Positions 44,954-55,830 of a stretch of 64,000 nucleotides of DNA are shown piece by piece. The notes beneath the pieces are model-generated. The model was not told where the DNA came from and did no database searches. It worked only from the letters and a program-made list of their open reading frames with translations. The stretch is from assembly GCA_036898135.1 (NCBI GenBank), contig CM072515.1:53200736-53264735 (forward strand), in the 5' to 3' direction. Source of the DNA: Oncomelania hupensis (taxonomy: Eukaryota; Mollusca; Gastropoda; Littorinimorpha; Pomatiopsidae). The stretch's first letter is position 1. Each line of letters starts with the position of its first letter. The position numbers and the translations under genes were made by a program.

Positions 44954-45115
44954 TTATGTGAGCAGCACTATTCAGTGCCTCCGCATTTTGCTTGCTGCGG
45001 GCTATTTATAGCTTGCCTGCATCCCCCCCTTCCAGTGAAAGGAAGCATCGGCAAAGCCATTTATAGCTAGCCTGGCTGACCTAACCTCAAAATCTGAAAA
45101 GCTTTGCTCGAGTTG
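44954..45115 (+). repeat. 170-bp dispersed repeat, partner of 16556-16725
   Basis: Interrupts the CR1 reverse transcriptase between GPDGIPP and the next coding block. Class unknown. Confidence 0.65.
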
Positions 45116-45121
45116 CTGATG

Positions 45122-45209
45122 CCCAAAGTGTTAAAAGAGGCGAGTGACGAGTTGTCAGTACCTCTATACTGTCAACTTGTCACTCATCTCCTTTAACACT
45201 CTGGGCGGG
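45122..45209. repeat. Inverted duplication within the CR1 RT
   Basis: 45122-45157 (CCCAAAGTGTTAAAAGAGGC onwards) is repeated inverted at 45174-45208, with a few mismatches. The coding block PKVLKEASDEL is thus followed by its own reversed copy. Confidence 0.75.
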
Positions 45210-45967
45210 ATATCATCAGGGACTTATAATAAATCCTTAGGTGAGGGCACAGTTCCGGCAGACTGCAAAAAAGCCAATGTCATTGCTCTTTTTAAAAAGG
45301 TCAGTCGGGTAGAAGCGGGCAGCTGTAGGCCAGTGAGTCTCTCATGCATCATTTGCAAGGTCTTAGAGTTTTTTGTGCGAGAGGCTGTGGTGGACCATAT
45401 GAATCTATGCTCACTATATGGAGTTTGTCAGCATGGTTTCAGGAATGGTAGGTCATGTGTGACTCAGCTATTAGAAGTCATGGAAGATTTTACAGAAATG
45501 TTGGATGATGGTGAGGGGTTTGATGTTCTGTATCTGTATTTTAAAAAGGCATTTGATTCTGTCCCAAATGCTAGACTTTTAACAAAAATGGAATCATATG
45601 GTATCACTGGTAAGGTGTGCCAATGGATTGGGAACATTTTGTCAGAGAGAAACCAACGTGTGAGAGTTGGTGACAGTTTCTCTTCAGAAGCTCTTGTGTT
45701 AAGTGGTATACCTCAAAATAGCATTTTGGGTCCTGTTTTATTTAAAATTTTCATAATACACTAACATGTCTGTATAGGACATTTGTCCGACCTCATGTGA
45801 AATATATGCAAATGCTGTATGGTCACCGCTCTTGAAAAGACAATCGTCAGTGATTGAAAAAGTGCAGCAAAGAGCAACACAATTAGAAAAATCTGCCTTA
45901 CTGAAAAAGATTAAAGTAACTAGGCCTTCCAAGTTTGAAATTTAGAAGAGTTTGAGGTGATCTTATA

Positions 45968-46027
45968 CCTATCCTATCCTATCGTGTCTCGTAACCCGGA
46001 GGTCGTAGGGGCACCACAGATGATCAT
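45968..46027 (-). mobile_element. 60-bp RTE-like LINE stub
   Basis: Only the last 60 bp of the RTE 3' end with (CCTAT)n tail, flanked by a perfect 10-bp duplication TGATCTTATA (45958-45967 and 46028-46037). An extreme 5' truncation. Confidence 0.92.
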
Positions 46028-46544
46028 TGATCTTATACAAACATACAAAATATTAAATAACATCGACAAAGTTAGTGCTAATACATTTTAAAAGTTTTAT
46101 CCAGCACTGTCATACTAACAAAAGAAAGCACTGTTTTGGTCATAGAATTGCACCACTATGGAACGAACTACAAGTACTTGTTAAAAAAGCTAACAACTTA
46201 AATACCTTTAAAAAAACACTTTTGGGAAAGGTAAGTTTCATTGTGGAATCCAAGTTTGATTTTGATGAATGATTTTCAGTTTAACTTTAATTCTGGGAAC
46301 AACTGCAAAACTAACCGGATAATTTAATGTCGTATAGAAACGGGGACATAAAAACGCTGCGATGCTTAACATAGTCCCTTGAACTGAACTGAACTGAACT
46401 ATTACTGTTATGCGAATTGCTTGGCTAATTGGTTTTTTCTTCGATCAAAATGTATTTTGATTTTTACTACATTTTTTTTTTCTTTTGAGAAACCACAAAG
46501 TGGTGGCAAATGTTAACATCGCGTCCTTTGAGAAGTTGAGAGTC

Positions 46545-47712
46545 AGTCATTTGCAGATGACACACAACTTTATAAATCCACTGCCCCCTCTCTCATTAAT
46601 TCCACCGTTCAGATTTGGAGAATTGCATCACAGACATTAAGTTATGGATGACACTCAACAAGCTTAAGCTTAATGACGATAAAACCGAAGCCCTCCTCAT
46701 TCACAAGCACAACACCTCCTCCTCACTCTCGTCTCTCCCAACATCGCTCACAGTAGGGACAACAAACATTCAGTTCTCATCCTCAGCAAGAAATCTCGGC
46801 TACATTCTCTCCGCCGATCTGTCCCTCAACAACTACATCTCCAACATCTGTCGCTCTGCATACACGGCCATACGCCAAATCAGCTCCTTCTGTCACTATC
46901 TTACAGTCACTGCCACCAAAACTCTAGTCTGCGCTCTCGTCCTTTCTCGTCTTGACTATTGCAACTCTCTCCTTGCTGGCTCCCCAAAACACATCATTGA
47001 CAAACTACAAAAGGTTCAGAACTCAGCAGCTAGACTAGTATTCCGAGCAAAGAAACGGGATCACATCACACCTCTACTACATTCCCTTCACTGGTTTCCT
47101 GTGCAAGCACGCATGGAGTACAAACTCTCTGTTCTCTGTCACAACTTCACAGATTCTTGTCCTTCCTACCTTGCTGATCTACTGTCTGTCTACTCTCATT
47201 CACGTACTTAAGATCTGCTGACACTCGCACACTCAAGGTTCCCGTCACCCGCACTAAGACATACGGCCAACGTGCATTCGCTTACTCTGCATCCAAGCAG
47301 AGGAATTCCCTTCCCTCCCATATCCGCAACATACAATCAACACAGGCATTCAAAAAGGCCCTAAAAACCCACCTCTTCAAACTTCATTATTCAGACTGAT
47401 TTGTATCCCGCTGCCATTCTGTCCTCTTTTGTTTCTGTCTGATCCGTAAGTGTTTACACGGCTGTAGATATTTATACTGTTTTCCTTTCCTGGGTCTATC
47501 CGGGCATATAAATAGCTGTTTTTTGCTATTCTATTTTTGTCTTTTTTGTCATTTTGTACATAGTTGTAAATAGTTCTTACTTTTACTGTTCCGTCTTTTG
47601 GTGTATCGTAACAAAAGCGATGTTTGATCGAGTGCATTTATTTTTATGTATTGACTATGTAAAGCGAGGTGAGTCTGGTCATAGGCTGGAGTACCCGCTA
47701 TATCAAAAACCC

Positions 47713-47760
<48 letters not shown>
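46545..47760 (+). mobile_element. L2-like LINE, 5' truncated
   Basis: Starts inside the RT at FADDTQLYKSTAPS and continues MENCITDIKLWMTLNKLKLN, ALVLSRLDYCNSLLAGSPK and KKRDHITPLLHSLHWFPVQA to a stop at 47209-47211 caused by a frame error. The C terminus and 3' UTR follow, with an (ATT)n tail to 47760. Catalytic N-terminal RT blocks are missing. Confidence 0.88.
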
Positions 47761-47762
<2 letters not shown>

Positions 47763-47779
47763 ATGTCACAACATAACAT

Positions 47780-48127
47780 TATTAGGATAAGGCATTGAGG
47801 GTTAGGTTTAGCACACCCACACCCGGTACCCTAACACAAACAATTAGAAGTTGTTTTTTCTTACCTTTTCTGTGGACTGTGCAGTGAATGAGTACTTGCC
47901 ATTGATCTTAACTATGGCAAAGTTGTTTTTGCATTTGTTTTAAATGGAAATTGTGAGCTAGACCAGTACTTTGTTCATATGTGATTGCACTTTGGAAGTT
48001 TATTTACTGTGTCACCTCTAATATTTAGGAGAGAGGAAAAGATATAAATTCTTATATGATGGCTTTTCATTTCATCACTATGTTTGATGTTAGGTAACAT
48101 TCACATCAAAGCGGTTGTTCTGTTTAG
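47780..48127 (+). other. Ancestral intron sequence shared with the minus locus
   Basis: Matches the minus-strand intron next to exon 2 (20530-20830), for example GTGGACTGTGCAGTGAATGA and CTTAACTATGGCAAAG. It includes the MITE empty site TTTAGCACACCCAC near 47808. Confidence 0.8.
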
Positions 48128-48331
48128 AAATTGCAGAAAGAGAAAGCCATCATGTTTCCCACAGCAGCGGTGAACAGATTGTCAGAGGAATCACTAATAT
48201 GACTGGCAGTGAGTTCAACATAAAGGAAGAAACAGAAAGCAAGACAGAACCTGACAGTGACATGATGGAGCCACATGTCCCACTGTTGTGTAAAGTGAAG
48301 GCAGAACCTGATTGTGATACTGAGGAATATG
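48128..48331 (+). CDS. Zinc-finger paralogue exon 2 (module A)
   Basis: A 204-nt exon after TGTTTAG, with donor ATG|GTAAAT, encoding EIAERESHHVSHSSGEQIVR, then GSEFNIKEETESKTEPDSD and CKVKAEPDCDTEEY. Same length and phases as 20325-20528. IKEE and VKAE fit SUMO-like motifs. No stop codon, so selection may still act. Confidence 0.88.
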
Positions 48332-48390
48332 GTAAATATTTTAGTATATTATAATAATGATTGTCTTTTTTTGTTTTGTATTTTTGTTGT

Positions 48391-48762
48391 AAAGAGGCTG
48401 AGAAGTGTAAAACGGCCCAAAGTCTCCATGATCCAAAGCAAGTCTGGCTTGTACCTTACAGAAGAACAATAAGTTTTGGATAGATGGACAGAGTTCTGCT
48501 CTGACCTTTACAATCACACACCAAACGGAGACCCATCAGTTCTAGCATGTCCCCAGAGCAGAAGAAGAAATTCTCCCAAATCTCAAAGAAGTTAGGGCAG
48601 CAGTGTATCTCTGAAGGAGAGTCAGCGGGAGTGGACAACATGCCCGCAGAAATGCTTCAAGCAGGAGAATCGATGATTGACTCCATCACCACCATTATCT
48701 GTAACAAGGTATGGCAAAGTGGGGATTGCCCTACATCATGGACCCATTCGCTAGTCATCACT
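48391..48762 (+). mobile_element. RTE-like LINE fragment
   Basis: Pieces of the RTE linker and RT start (SAGVDNMPAEMLQAG) with frameshifts; cut off at the MITE at 48770. Confidence 0.8.
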
Positions 48763-48769
48763 CAGGCTG

Positions 48770-49050
48770 GGGAACTCTCCTCGGATCCGCGATTTTCCGA
48801 GAAAAGGTACCATCACTCCCGAGAAAATTAAATAGAGGTCCGAGAAAAAAAATCGCTCCGAGAAAAAAAAAATCACAAAACGCAGTCTATTCAAGTCTCG
48901 ATCCATGTCCGTGTCCAGCTTTTTTTTCTCGCCCGCTATCGTTACATCGAATTCACTGCCCAATAAGGCTTACTAGCATCACTTGACTACAGCGGGCAAA
49001 GGCCATGTTGAACGTTTTGGCAGAAAATCGCGGATCCGAGGAGAGTTCCG
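48770..49050. mobile_element. MITE with perfect 27-bp TIRs (281 bp)
   Basis: TIRs at 48771-48797 (GGAACTCTCCTCGGATCCGC...) and 49023-49049 are exactly inverted. CAGGCTG flanks both sides (48763-48769 and 49051-49057). Four tandem CCGAGAAAA words lie next to the left TIR, like transposase-binding subterminal repeats. No coding capacity. Class uncertain, possibly hAT-related. Confidence 0.88.
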
Positions 49051-49123
49051 CAGGCTGAATTTACTGACAATAAATGAAAATAACACGTCAATATCACACA
49101 AATAACATAAGGACATTATCATT

Positions 49124-49152
49124 AGTAGTAGTATAAGTAGTAGTAGTAGTAG
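49124..49152. repeat. (TAG)n microsatellite
   Basis: Short TAG tract. Confidence 0.85.
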
Positions 49153-49230
49153 TTACCCATGACATGGAGTGCAGTTACACTTTCTCCATCTTTTCAAGCC
49201 ATTCCCATTTCCACTTGTTGTTGATTTCCC

Positions 49231-51347
49231 CTTCTGCAAGACCCAGAGGTGGCAGAACTATTTCAGGCCACAATTGGAGGGAAATTTGCACCACTGCTCA
49301 TTTTGGGGGCTGGTGAAGTAGATATCAACACCATGACCACCACCTTCAACACAGCTGTGACAGATGCCGCCACTGAGAATCCTTGGCAAGCACCGACTAA
49401 AGAAGAAGCTGTGGATCACACCTGAACTTTTGGATCTGTGTGATAAACGAAGAGAGATAAAAAAAAGAAAAAGAACAACTCACAGGGAGCTGATGTCTAC
49501 CGAAAAATCAACAATGACATGCAAAAAGGCATGCGCACAGCAAAGGAGAAATGTATAGAAGATCAATGCAAGGAAATAGAAAACAGTCTGAACAAGAACA
49601 ACAGCAAGAAGGCCTACCAGACTGTGAAGCGGCTGACAAGTGTTAAACAGCCCAAAGTCTCCACGATCCAAAGCAAATCTAGCATATGCCTTGCAGAAGA
49701 ACAAGAAGTCTTGGACAGATGGACAGAGTACTGCTCTGACCTTTACAACCATACACCAAATGGAGACCCATCAGTTCTAGCATGTCCAGAGAACAGAGAC
49801 GAAGAAGAAATCCTCCCAATTCTCTGGGAAGAAGTTGAGGCAGCAGTGCAATCGCTGAAGAAAGGGAAGTCAGCGAAAATGGACAACATACCCGCGGATC
49901 TGCTACAAGCAGGAGGAGAAGTGATGATTGATGCCCTCACCATTATCTGTAACAAGATCTGGCAGAGTGGGGAGTGGCCTACACCATGGACCCAGTCGCT
50001 TGTCATCACTCTTCCCAAAAAAGGTCACCTTCAGGAGTGTGAAAATTACCGCACCATCAGCCTCATCAGCCATGCCAGCAAGATCCTCCTGAAAATAATA
50101 CTCAACAGGTTGAAACCCCAAGCTGAACAAATCATAGCTGAAGAACAAGCAGGATTCAGGGCAGGGCAAAGTACCACTGAACAGATTTTCAACCTCAGAA
50201 TAATCTGTGAGAAATACCTACAGCACCAACAACATCTAAATCATGTGTTCATAGACTTCAAGAAGGCGTTTGACCGAGTCTGGCATGCAGCTCTATGGGC
50301 AACAATGAAAGTGTACAACATCAGCCCTAAAATTATTGAAGTCATCAAAAGCCTGTATGACAATGCTACCAGTGCAGTCCTCCAGAAAAGCTTCATCGGG
50401 AACTAGTTCAGAACAACAATCGGTGTGCGTCAGGGATGCCTACTCTCTCCAACACTCATCATCTTCCTAGAGCGCATCATGTCAGATGCTCTTGCAGATC
50501 ACGAAGGCACAGTCAACATAGGGGGTAGAGCAATCTCCAATCTTCGTTTTGCGGATGACAATGATGGATTGGCTGGAGAGGAGCAAGAACTTGAACAGCT
50601 GGTACAGAGGCTTGACACCATCTCCAGGGCTTATGGAATGGAAATAAGTGCAGAGAAGACCAAAATGATGACCAACAACACCAATGGCATCAACACGGAC
50701 ATGAAAGTCCAAGGCTAATCCCTCAACACTGCATAGCTTCAAATATTTAGGAGCCATTGTATGAGACAATGGGTCCCGACAGGAAGTCCTCTCCAGGATC
50801 GCACAAACAACTGCTGCTTTGACAAGGTTGAAGCCCATTTGGAAAGACAGGACCATCAGTCTACATTCCAAAGTAAGACTGCTGTGCTCCCTTGTCATCT
50901 CCATCTTCCTATATGCTTGCGAAGCATGGACCCTGACAGCAGATCTCCAACGAAGAATACAAAGCATGGAGATGAGGTGCTACAGAAGACTTCTGGGCAT
51001 TTCCTATACCCAACACATCACCAACGACGAAGTCCGACAGACCATCACACAAGCCATTGGACAACACGATGACCTGCTCACAGTGGTGAAGAAACGAAAA
51101 CTCCGACGGTATGGCCACGTCACCAGATATCAGGCCTTGCAAAGACCATTCTGCAAGGCACAGTGCAAGGAGGTAGAAGAAGAGGGAGACCAAAAAAGTG
51201 GTGGGAGGACAACATTCGAGAATGGACTGGTTTGACACTGAGCGAAGCCATCAGGGCTGCCGAGGACAGAAAAAGATGGAGAATGCTGGTTAAACGATCA
51301 TCTGTGGTGCCCCTACGACCTCCGAGTTACGGGACAGGATAGGATAG
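49231..51347 (+). mobile_element. RTE-like LINE, 5' truncated
   Basis: Contains most of RT in one frame (49519-50406: VKQPKVSTIQSKSSICLAEE to KVYNISPKIIEVIKSLYD). An in-frame TAG sits at 50404-50406, the codon that is Trp in NWFRTT. Then QGCLLSPT and FADDNDGLAGEEQEL, and the C-terminal domain in shifted frames, ending in the (ATAGG)n tail. Highly similar to 40434-44201, so a fairly recent copy, but inactive. Confidence 0.88.
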
Positions 51348-51475
51348 GAACACATGATGGATATTATGAAAAACATCCACGTTTATCTCTCACAAAAAGC
51401 ATTCTATTTGGACCTGACCAGGAGCCTTACGGCCGGATTTCAGAGTTTTTAGCTTTTAACTGTTCCAAAGCCTGA

Positions 51476-51708
51476 TCACTCTTCCCAAAAGGGTAACCTT
51501 CAGGAATGTCAAAACTACCACACCGTCAGCCACCCCAGCAAAGTCCTCCTCAAAATAATACTCAACAGGTTGAAACCCCAAGCTGAAGAACAAGCAGGGT
51601 TCAGGACAGGGCAAAATACAACTGAGCATATTTTCAACCTCAAAATAATCTGCAAGAAATATCTACAGCACCAACAACATCTATGTCATGTGTTTGTAGG
51701 CTTCATTT
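51476..51708 (+). mobile_element. RTE-like LINE fragment
   Basis: About 230 bp of the RT region (AEEQAGFRTGQNTTEHIF-like), truncated on both sides. Confidence 0.8.
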
Positions 51709-52291
51709 GTTTTCTGGTTGTCATCTGCTTGCAGACGAAGTGAGTGAGATCTAGCCTAGCTTGTTGTAAAGGGATCTCTGGTTGGTCATTTATTTTTTAT
51801 TTGTCCGTGGTATCACTTTCCTAGCTTCTGATTGGTTTTGCTGTCAGCCATCTTGTTGGATTGTTGATTGAATTAGAGTTGTTTGAAAACCTGCGGGAAA
51901 GTAAAAACTCAAAGTACTCAGGTAGTAAGATACTGCTGGTGTAGTAAGATACTGCTGAAAAACAAATAATTAATGGGCTTGCTAGCGGCACACACTGTAA
52001 ATTCCATGGTTTATGTTGACGGGTTGGGTATGGGAGAATATCCCTCGTGGGTTTGGGTGCGTGCAGTGGCGGAAGAGGTGAAGAAGGAAGGAAGGAGAAA
52101 AAGAAGGATGGACGAATAAACACATGGTGAAAAGCTGATGTTGGTTTATACGTAGTTTATTGTCCTCTCCGTTGGCTTTCCCTAACAGAGCGAAGAACCA
52201 CTGCCATGCATACAACTAAAGCCATGACTAAAGTGGACTGTAAACAGTTAATATATCAGGGGGAAAATTAGATTTAGATCACATTTCATTT
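51709..52291. other. No gene seen
   Basis: Non-coding spacer between an RTE fragment and a solo LTR. Minus-strand frames of 77-100 codons have no recognised domain. Confidence 0.4.
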
Positions 52292-52296
52292 ATGGC

Positions 52297-52941
52297 TGTT
52301 ACGTTGAAACGCGAATGGTAGTACGTCGGAAGCGCTCACGATAGATCTAATCGTTTCGTTTTGCAAAGTATTCAATGATGGAGTTTATTTACCTTTGATT
52401 TGAGTTTGCATTGTTGTTAGGAGAGGCTTTGTATAACGTTGATAATTTTCGTTAGTCGATATTGTTGTAGAATTCTGTGGATCCCCTTGTTTACTATCGA
52501 TCGAAGTTTCGGGATAATTATCGAAGTATGGCGGAAGGAGAAGAAATATGTATGACGTAAGTCAGTGATGACGATCTTTTATTTGATTGGCTGTAGTGCG
52601 TCATTTTAGTCTACCATGATCTAAATTGTTCGGGAAAAGAGAGAGAGAGGTTATAAAATTGTGTGCCGCACTGTTGTAGATTATTGTTATTGAGAGATTA
52701 TTGTTGATAGTGACTTGGAAAGTAACATTTGAAAGTGGAAAGGCGATTGAGCGATTGTATGCAGTTGTTGATGTGTGCTGAATAAAAGTGGAAAACTTCA
52801 TTTGTCGACTTTGTGACTTGTATGCTGCTTGAGCAGGCTGCGTGAATAAACGAATCTGAGTTACACCTTATCAGGAATTCAGCATTGGGGCTGAATCGGA
52901 TACTGATAAAGAAAAACACCAACATCAAACGGAGTGTAACA
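52297..52941 (+). mobile_element. Solo LTR (645 bp)
   Basis: Begins TGTTACGTTG and ends GAGTGTAACA (inverted TGTTAC/GTAACA) with perfect 5-bp duplications ATGGC at 52292-52296 and 52942-52946. A TATAAAA box (52652) and, about 130 bp on, AATAAA (52781) fit U3-R-U5 order in plus orientation. No internal domain remains. It is unrelated to the two elements at 1401 and 3691. Confidence 0.85.
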
Positions 52942-53094
52942 ATGGCACTAATTAAAAAATAGGCAGATGTTAAAGATTTCATTCAAATAAGCCCAAAATT
53001 ACTAGTGTTAAAATGTAACAACAAATGCAGGTTAAATAAAACAGTAAAAGAAACAGTATAAACATGTAATCACAGTTCAAAACACTATAAGATA

Positions 53095-55347
53095 AGATAA
53101 GACAACTTTATTATCTTTTACAAGAAATTACACTGTGGTGTACAATCAACAAGGAATAAACATCACAATAAAAATAGCAACATTCATAATGACAATGAGG
53201 ATAAAACTGCACAGTCACACATGAATATAATTACACTTATGCATGCTAACATTAAACGACAGCAAATGTTAAATGAAATTATTTTGAGCAAACACACACA
53301 CACACACATGTCATTTAGCAACGCTGGCGGAAAACTCGCCTCACAGTGCACAAAGAGATCTTTATCAAAGAAAGACACAGTGTTAAGTTGTGCGTGTCGG
53401 CGGCGAAGAGACGCTACTATAGTGATAGAATAGCTTCTGCAGCGTCTTCAAACAAGGAGCTATTTGCGGTTACCGGTGAACTGTTAGGCCAGAAAAAGTG
53501 CCGTGTTCTCCCCTCTTCTATTCCTCGTTCGGAACTTCCACAAGCTTTTTGTAACTTTTTCACAGACAAGATTCGCGGTATTCGAGACAAACTTGATGTG
53601 CGCCCATCGGACGCTCCATCTTTTGAAGTGTATGATGGACCTGCGTTGTCATCCTTTCAGCCTGTTTCAGAGAGTGACATTCATGCCTTGATTGCGCGGT
53701 CTCCTACAAAGTCTTGTATGCTTGACCCATTGCCAACCCCTCTTGTGAAACATAACCTTGCTGATCTTGTGCCTTTGATTTCTGCTATTGTAAATGCTTC
53801 TCTTACTACAGGTATTGTCCCAAAGCAGTTTAAACAGGCAGTTGTGACACCGTTATTGAAAAAAACTGGACTTGACAGCGATGTACTAAACAATTATAGA
53901 CCTGTATCTAATGTTCCATTTATTTCCAAGATCCTGGAGAAGGTTGTGTTAAAACAGTTACAAGATCATCTATCTCAAAATGGTCTTCTGGAAGCCTACC
54001 AGTCAGCATACAAGAAGAATCATAGTTTTGAGACAGCTGTTCTCAGTGTCCTTGATTGTTTACTTAGACAGGCTGACGAGAAGCGTGTTTCTCTTGTAGC
54101 ATTGTTAGATCTGAGTGCTGCGTTCGACACGCTGGATCACCACATACTTCTAGAGAGATTGCTCACATTATTTGGTTTAAGAGGGACTGTTCTTGAGTGG
54201 TTTTCCTCGTACCTCACTGATCGTTACCAGTCTGTTGTCATTGATTGCAATACCTCTACTCCTAGTCCCCTGTTATGCGGAGTCCCCCAAGGTTCTGTGC
54301 TCGGTCCTGTTTTGTTTTTGTTGTACTCCCAACCACTATCTAATGTTATCACAGCCTGCAACTGCATGTTCCACAAATACGCAGATGATACAGAACTGTC
54401 AAAGAGTGGTCAGGCAGATGACTTCCCTTCTGTTGTGTCTGAAGTAGAAACATGTATTGACAGAGTCCAGGCTTGGATGAATAGCAACAGGTTGATGCTT
54501 AACCCTGACAAGACCGAGGTTATACCTGTAGGCTCATCTTCCCGTCTTAAACTGGTCGGCAGCGATTCTGCAAACATCGGCGGCAGCACCATCCCATTTA
54601 GTAATATTGTTCGTTATTTTGGTGTCAAGCTAGATAGTTCTTTGTCCATCCATGACCACATCAGTACCATCTGTCGTGTGTCCTTTCTTGCGTCCTTGAG
54701 GCAGTTTCTTTCGAGGGATGCATGCACACAGTTGGTCAGCGCTTTTGTGACATCCAGACTTGATTATTGTAATTCAGTTCTAGCTGGTCTCCCCATTGAT
54801 GAAGTTAGCTGACTGCAGCGTGTACAGAACTGTGCTGCTCGGCTTGTGCTTCAAAAACGGAAACGTGATCATGTCACGCCTCTCTTAATGCAGCTCCACT
54901 GGCTCCCAGTCAATTTCCGCATTGAATACAAAATTGCTGTCCTAGCTTTCCGTCACTTCGACCAGTCACTTCCACCATATCTGTCTGAGGTACTCACTAC
55001 CTACACTACAACCCGTTCTTTGCGCTCATCAGATAAAAAAAACTGTTGAAAACGCCCAAGCGTCTGCTTAAGACAGTTGGCGACCGGTCTTTTAGTTTTC
55101 AAGCACCCAAGGTTTGGAATGCGCTGCCTGCCGGTTTAAGACATTGTACTGACCTTGTTTCCTTTAAGAGCTGCTTAAAAACGCACTTGTTCCGCAAGGC
55201 GTTTTCTGTGTAATAGTATGAACAGTAATAATACTTTCTCAATGATGCTGTACATGATGTAGTGCGAATGTTGTGATGATGCGTACGAATGATGTGTGTA
55301 AGCGCATTGAGTTGTTATTCTAATGAAAAATGCGTTGTATAAATGCA

Positions 55348-55381
<34 letters not shown>

Positions 55382-55502
55382 TATGAAGTAATGAGACAGC
55401 CTTTGGGATAAAACTGTTTTTCGTTCTGAGAGTTCTGACCCTTGGTGTTTGGTAGCGCCTTCCAGAAGATTATTAGTTATAACAATAACAACAGTTATAA
55501 GA
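53095..55502 (-). mobile_element. LINE-like insertion with 31-bp target duplication, carrying a nested L2
   Basis: Flanked by a perfect 31-bp direct repeat (53064-53094 and 55503-55533, beginning ATGTAATCACAG). The left end has (TAAGA)n and AACTTTATTATCTT, a LINE 3' tail read on the minus strand; the right piece is 55376-55502. Coding sequence is not recognised. The L2 copy at 53318 splits it. Confidence 0.65.
53318..55375 (+). mobile_element. L2-like LINE, best preserved RT
   Basis: A long frame of 53346-54812 carries the RT blocks in order: SSNKELFAVTGELL, VVTPLLKKTGLD, NNYRPVSNVPFISKILEKVV, LLDLSAAFDTLDHHILLERL, GVPQGSVLGPVLF, KYADDTELSKS (catalytic YADD intact), LMLNPDKTEV and TSRLDYCNSVLAGLPIDEV. 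It is broken by one TGA at 54810-54812 and reads on as QRVQNCAARLVLQKRKRDHV to a frame error near 55040. The end is (ATT)n at about 55351-55375. The endonuclease is missing. The AFDTLDHHILLERL and GVPQGSVLGP blocks place it with L2. Confidence 0.88.
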
Positions 55503-55590
55503 ATGTAATCACAGTTCAAAACACTATAAGATAAATAGTTATAAAATTAACATCAGTAACCTGCAGCTACAGGAGGATACAGAAAAGTCT

Positions 55591-55830
55591 GTGCAATCCC
55601 AAAAGTTCAAGTCCATAATGGAGGAAAAGAGAAGAAGGAAGAAAAGATTTTTTTTGAAACATTGTGTTGAGGACTTAGCTGTAGAAGCAGAAAACAAAGG
55701 AGATGTGAACACTTTCATGAATGAAACTTGCATGAACTTCCTGAATAAATCAAATGCTATGAGAAAGTCGACAAAGGCGAAGAAGGAAAACCTTGGAATT
55801 CACAGAACATGGATGCCAAACAACATATGA
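55591..55830 (+). CDS. Unrecognised 79-codon basic frame
   Basis: Encodes a Lys/Arg-rich peptide (MEEKRRRKKRFFLKHCVEDL ... NFLNKSNAMRKSTKAKKE). Amphipathic and without low-complexity DNA, so possibly the end of a transposon protein, but no family is recognised and there is no support as a host gene. Confidence 0.25.
   Translation: MQSQKFKSIMEEKRRRKKRFFLKHCVEDLAVEAENKGDVNTFMNETCMNFLNKSNAMRKSTKAKKENLGIHRTWMPNNI

Larger units (their letters stand above)
37212..46401 (+). mobile_element. CR1-like LINE with five nested insertions
   Basis: ORF1-like coiled-coil protein at 37212-37804 (KIESMEQRLIKLESV, KRKLNVMVMGLLES, LVDLGRLRSNAPGRPRPLKF) with one in-frame stop. ORF2 starts near 37990. Endonuclease pieces are at 38985-39420 and 40397-40433, joining across gaps as CPLGK...SDHDVLVFDL. 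Linker and RT are at 44209-45760 (CKAFGPDGIPP, CRPVSLSCIICKVLEFF, YFKKAFDSVPNARLL, GIPQNSILGPVLF). The C terminus (PLWNELQVLVKKANNLNTFK) ends near 46270, with a (GAACT)n tail to 46401. The catalytic YADD block is deleted near 45755. Insertions: 38198-38966, 39426-40396, 40434-44201, about 44946-45118 and 45968-46027. Inactive. Confidence 0.82.
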
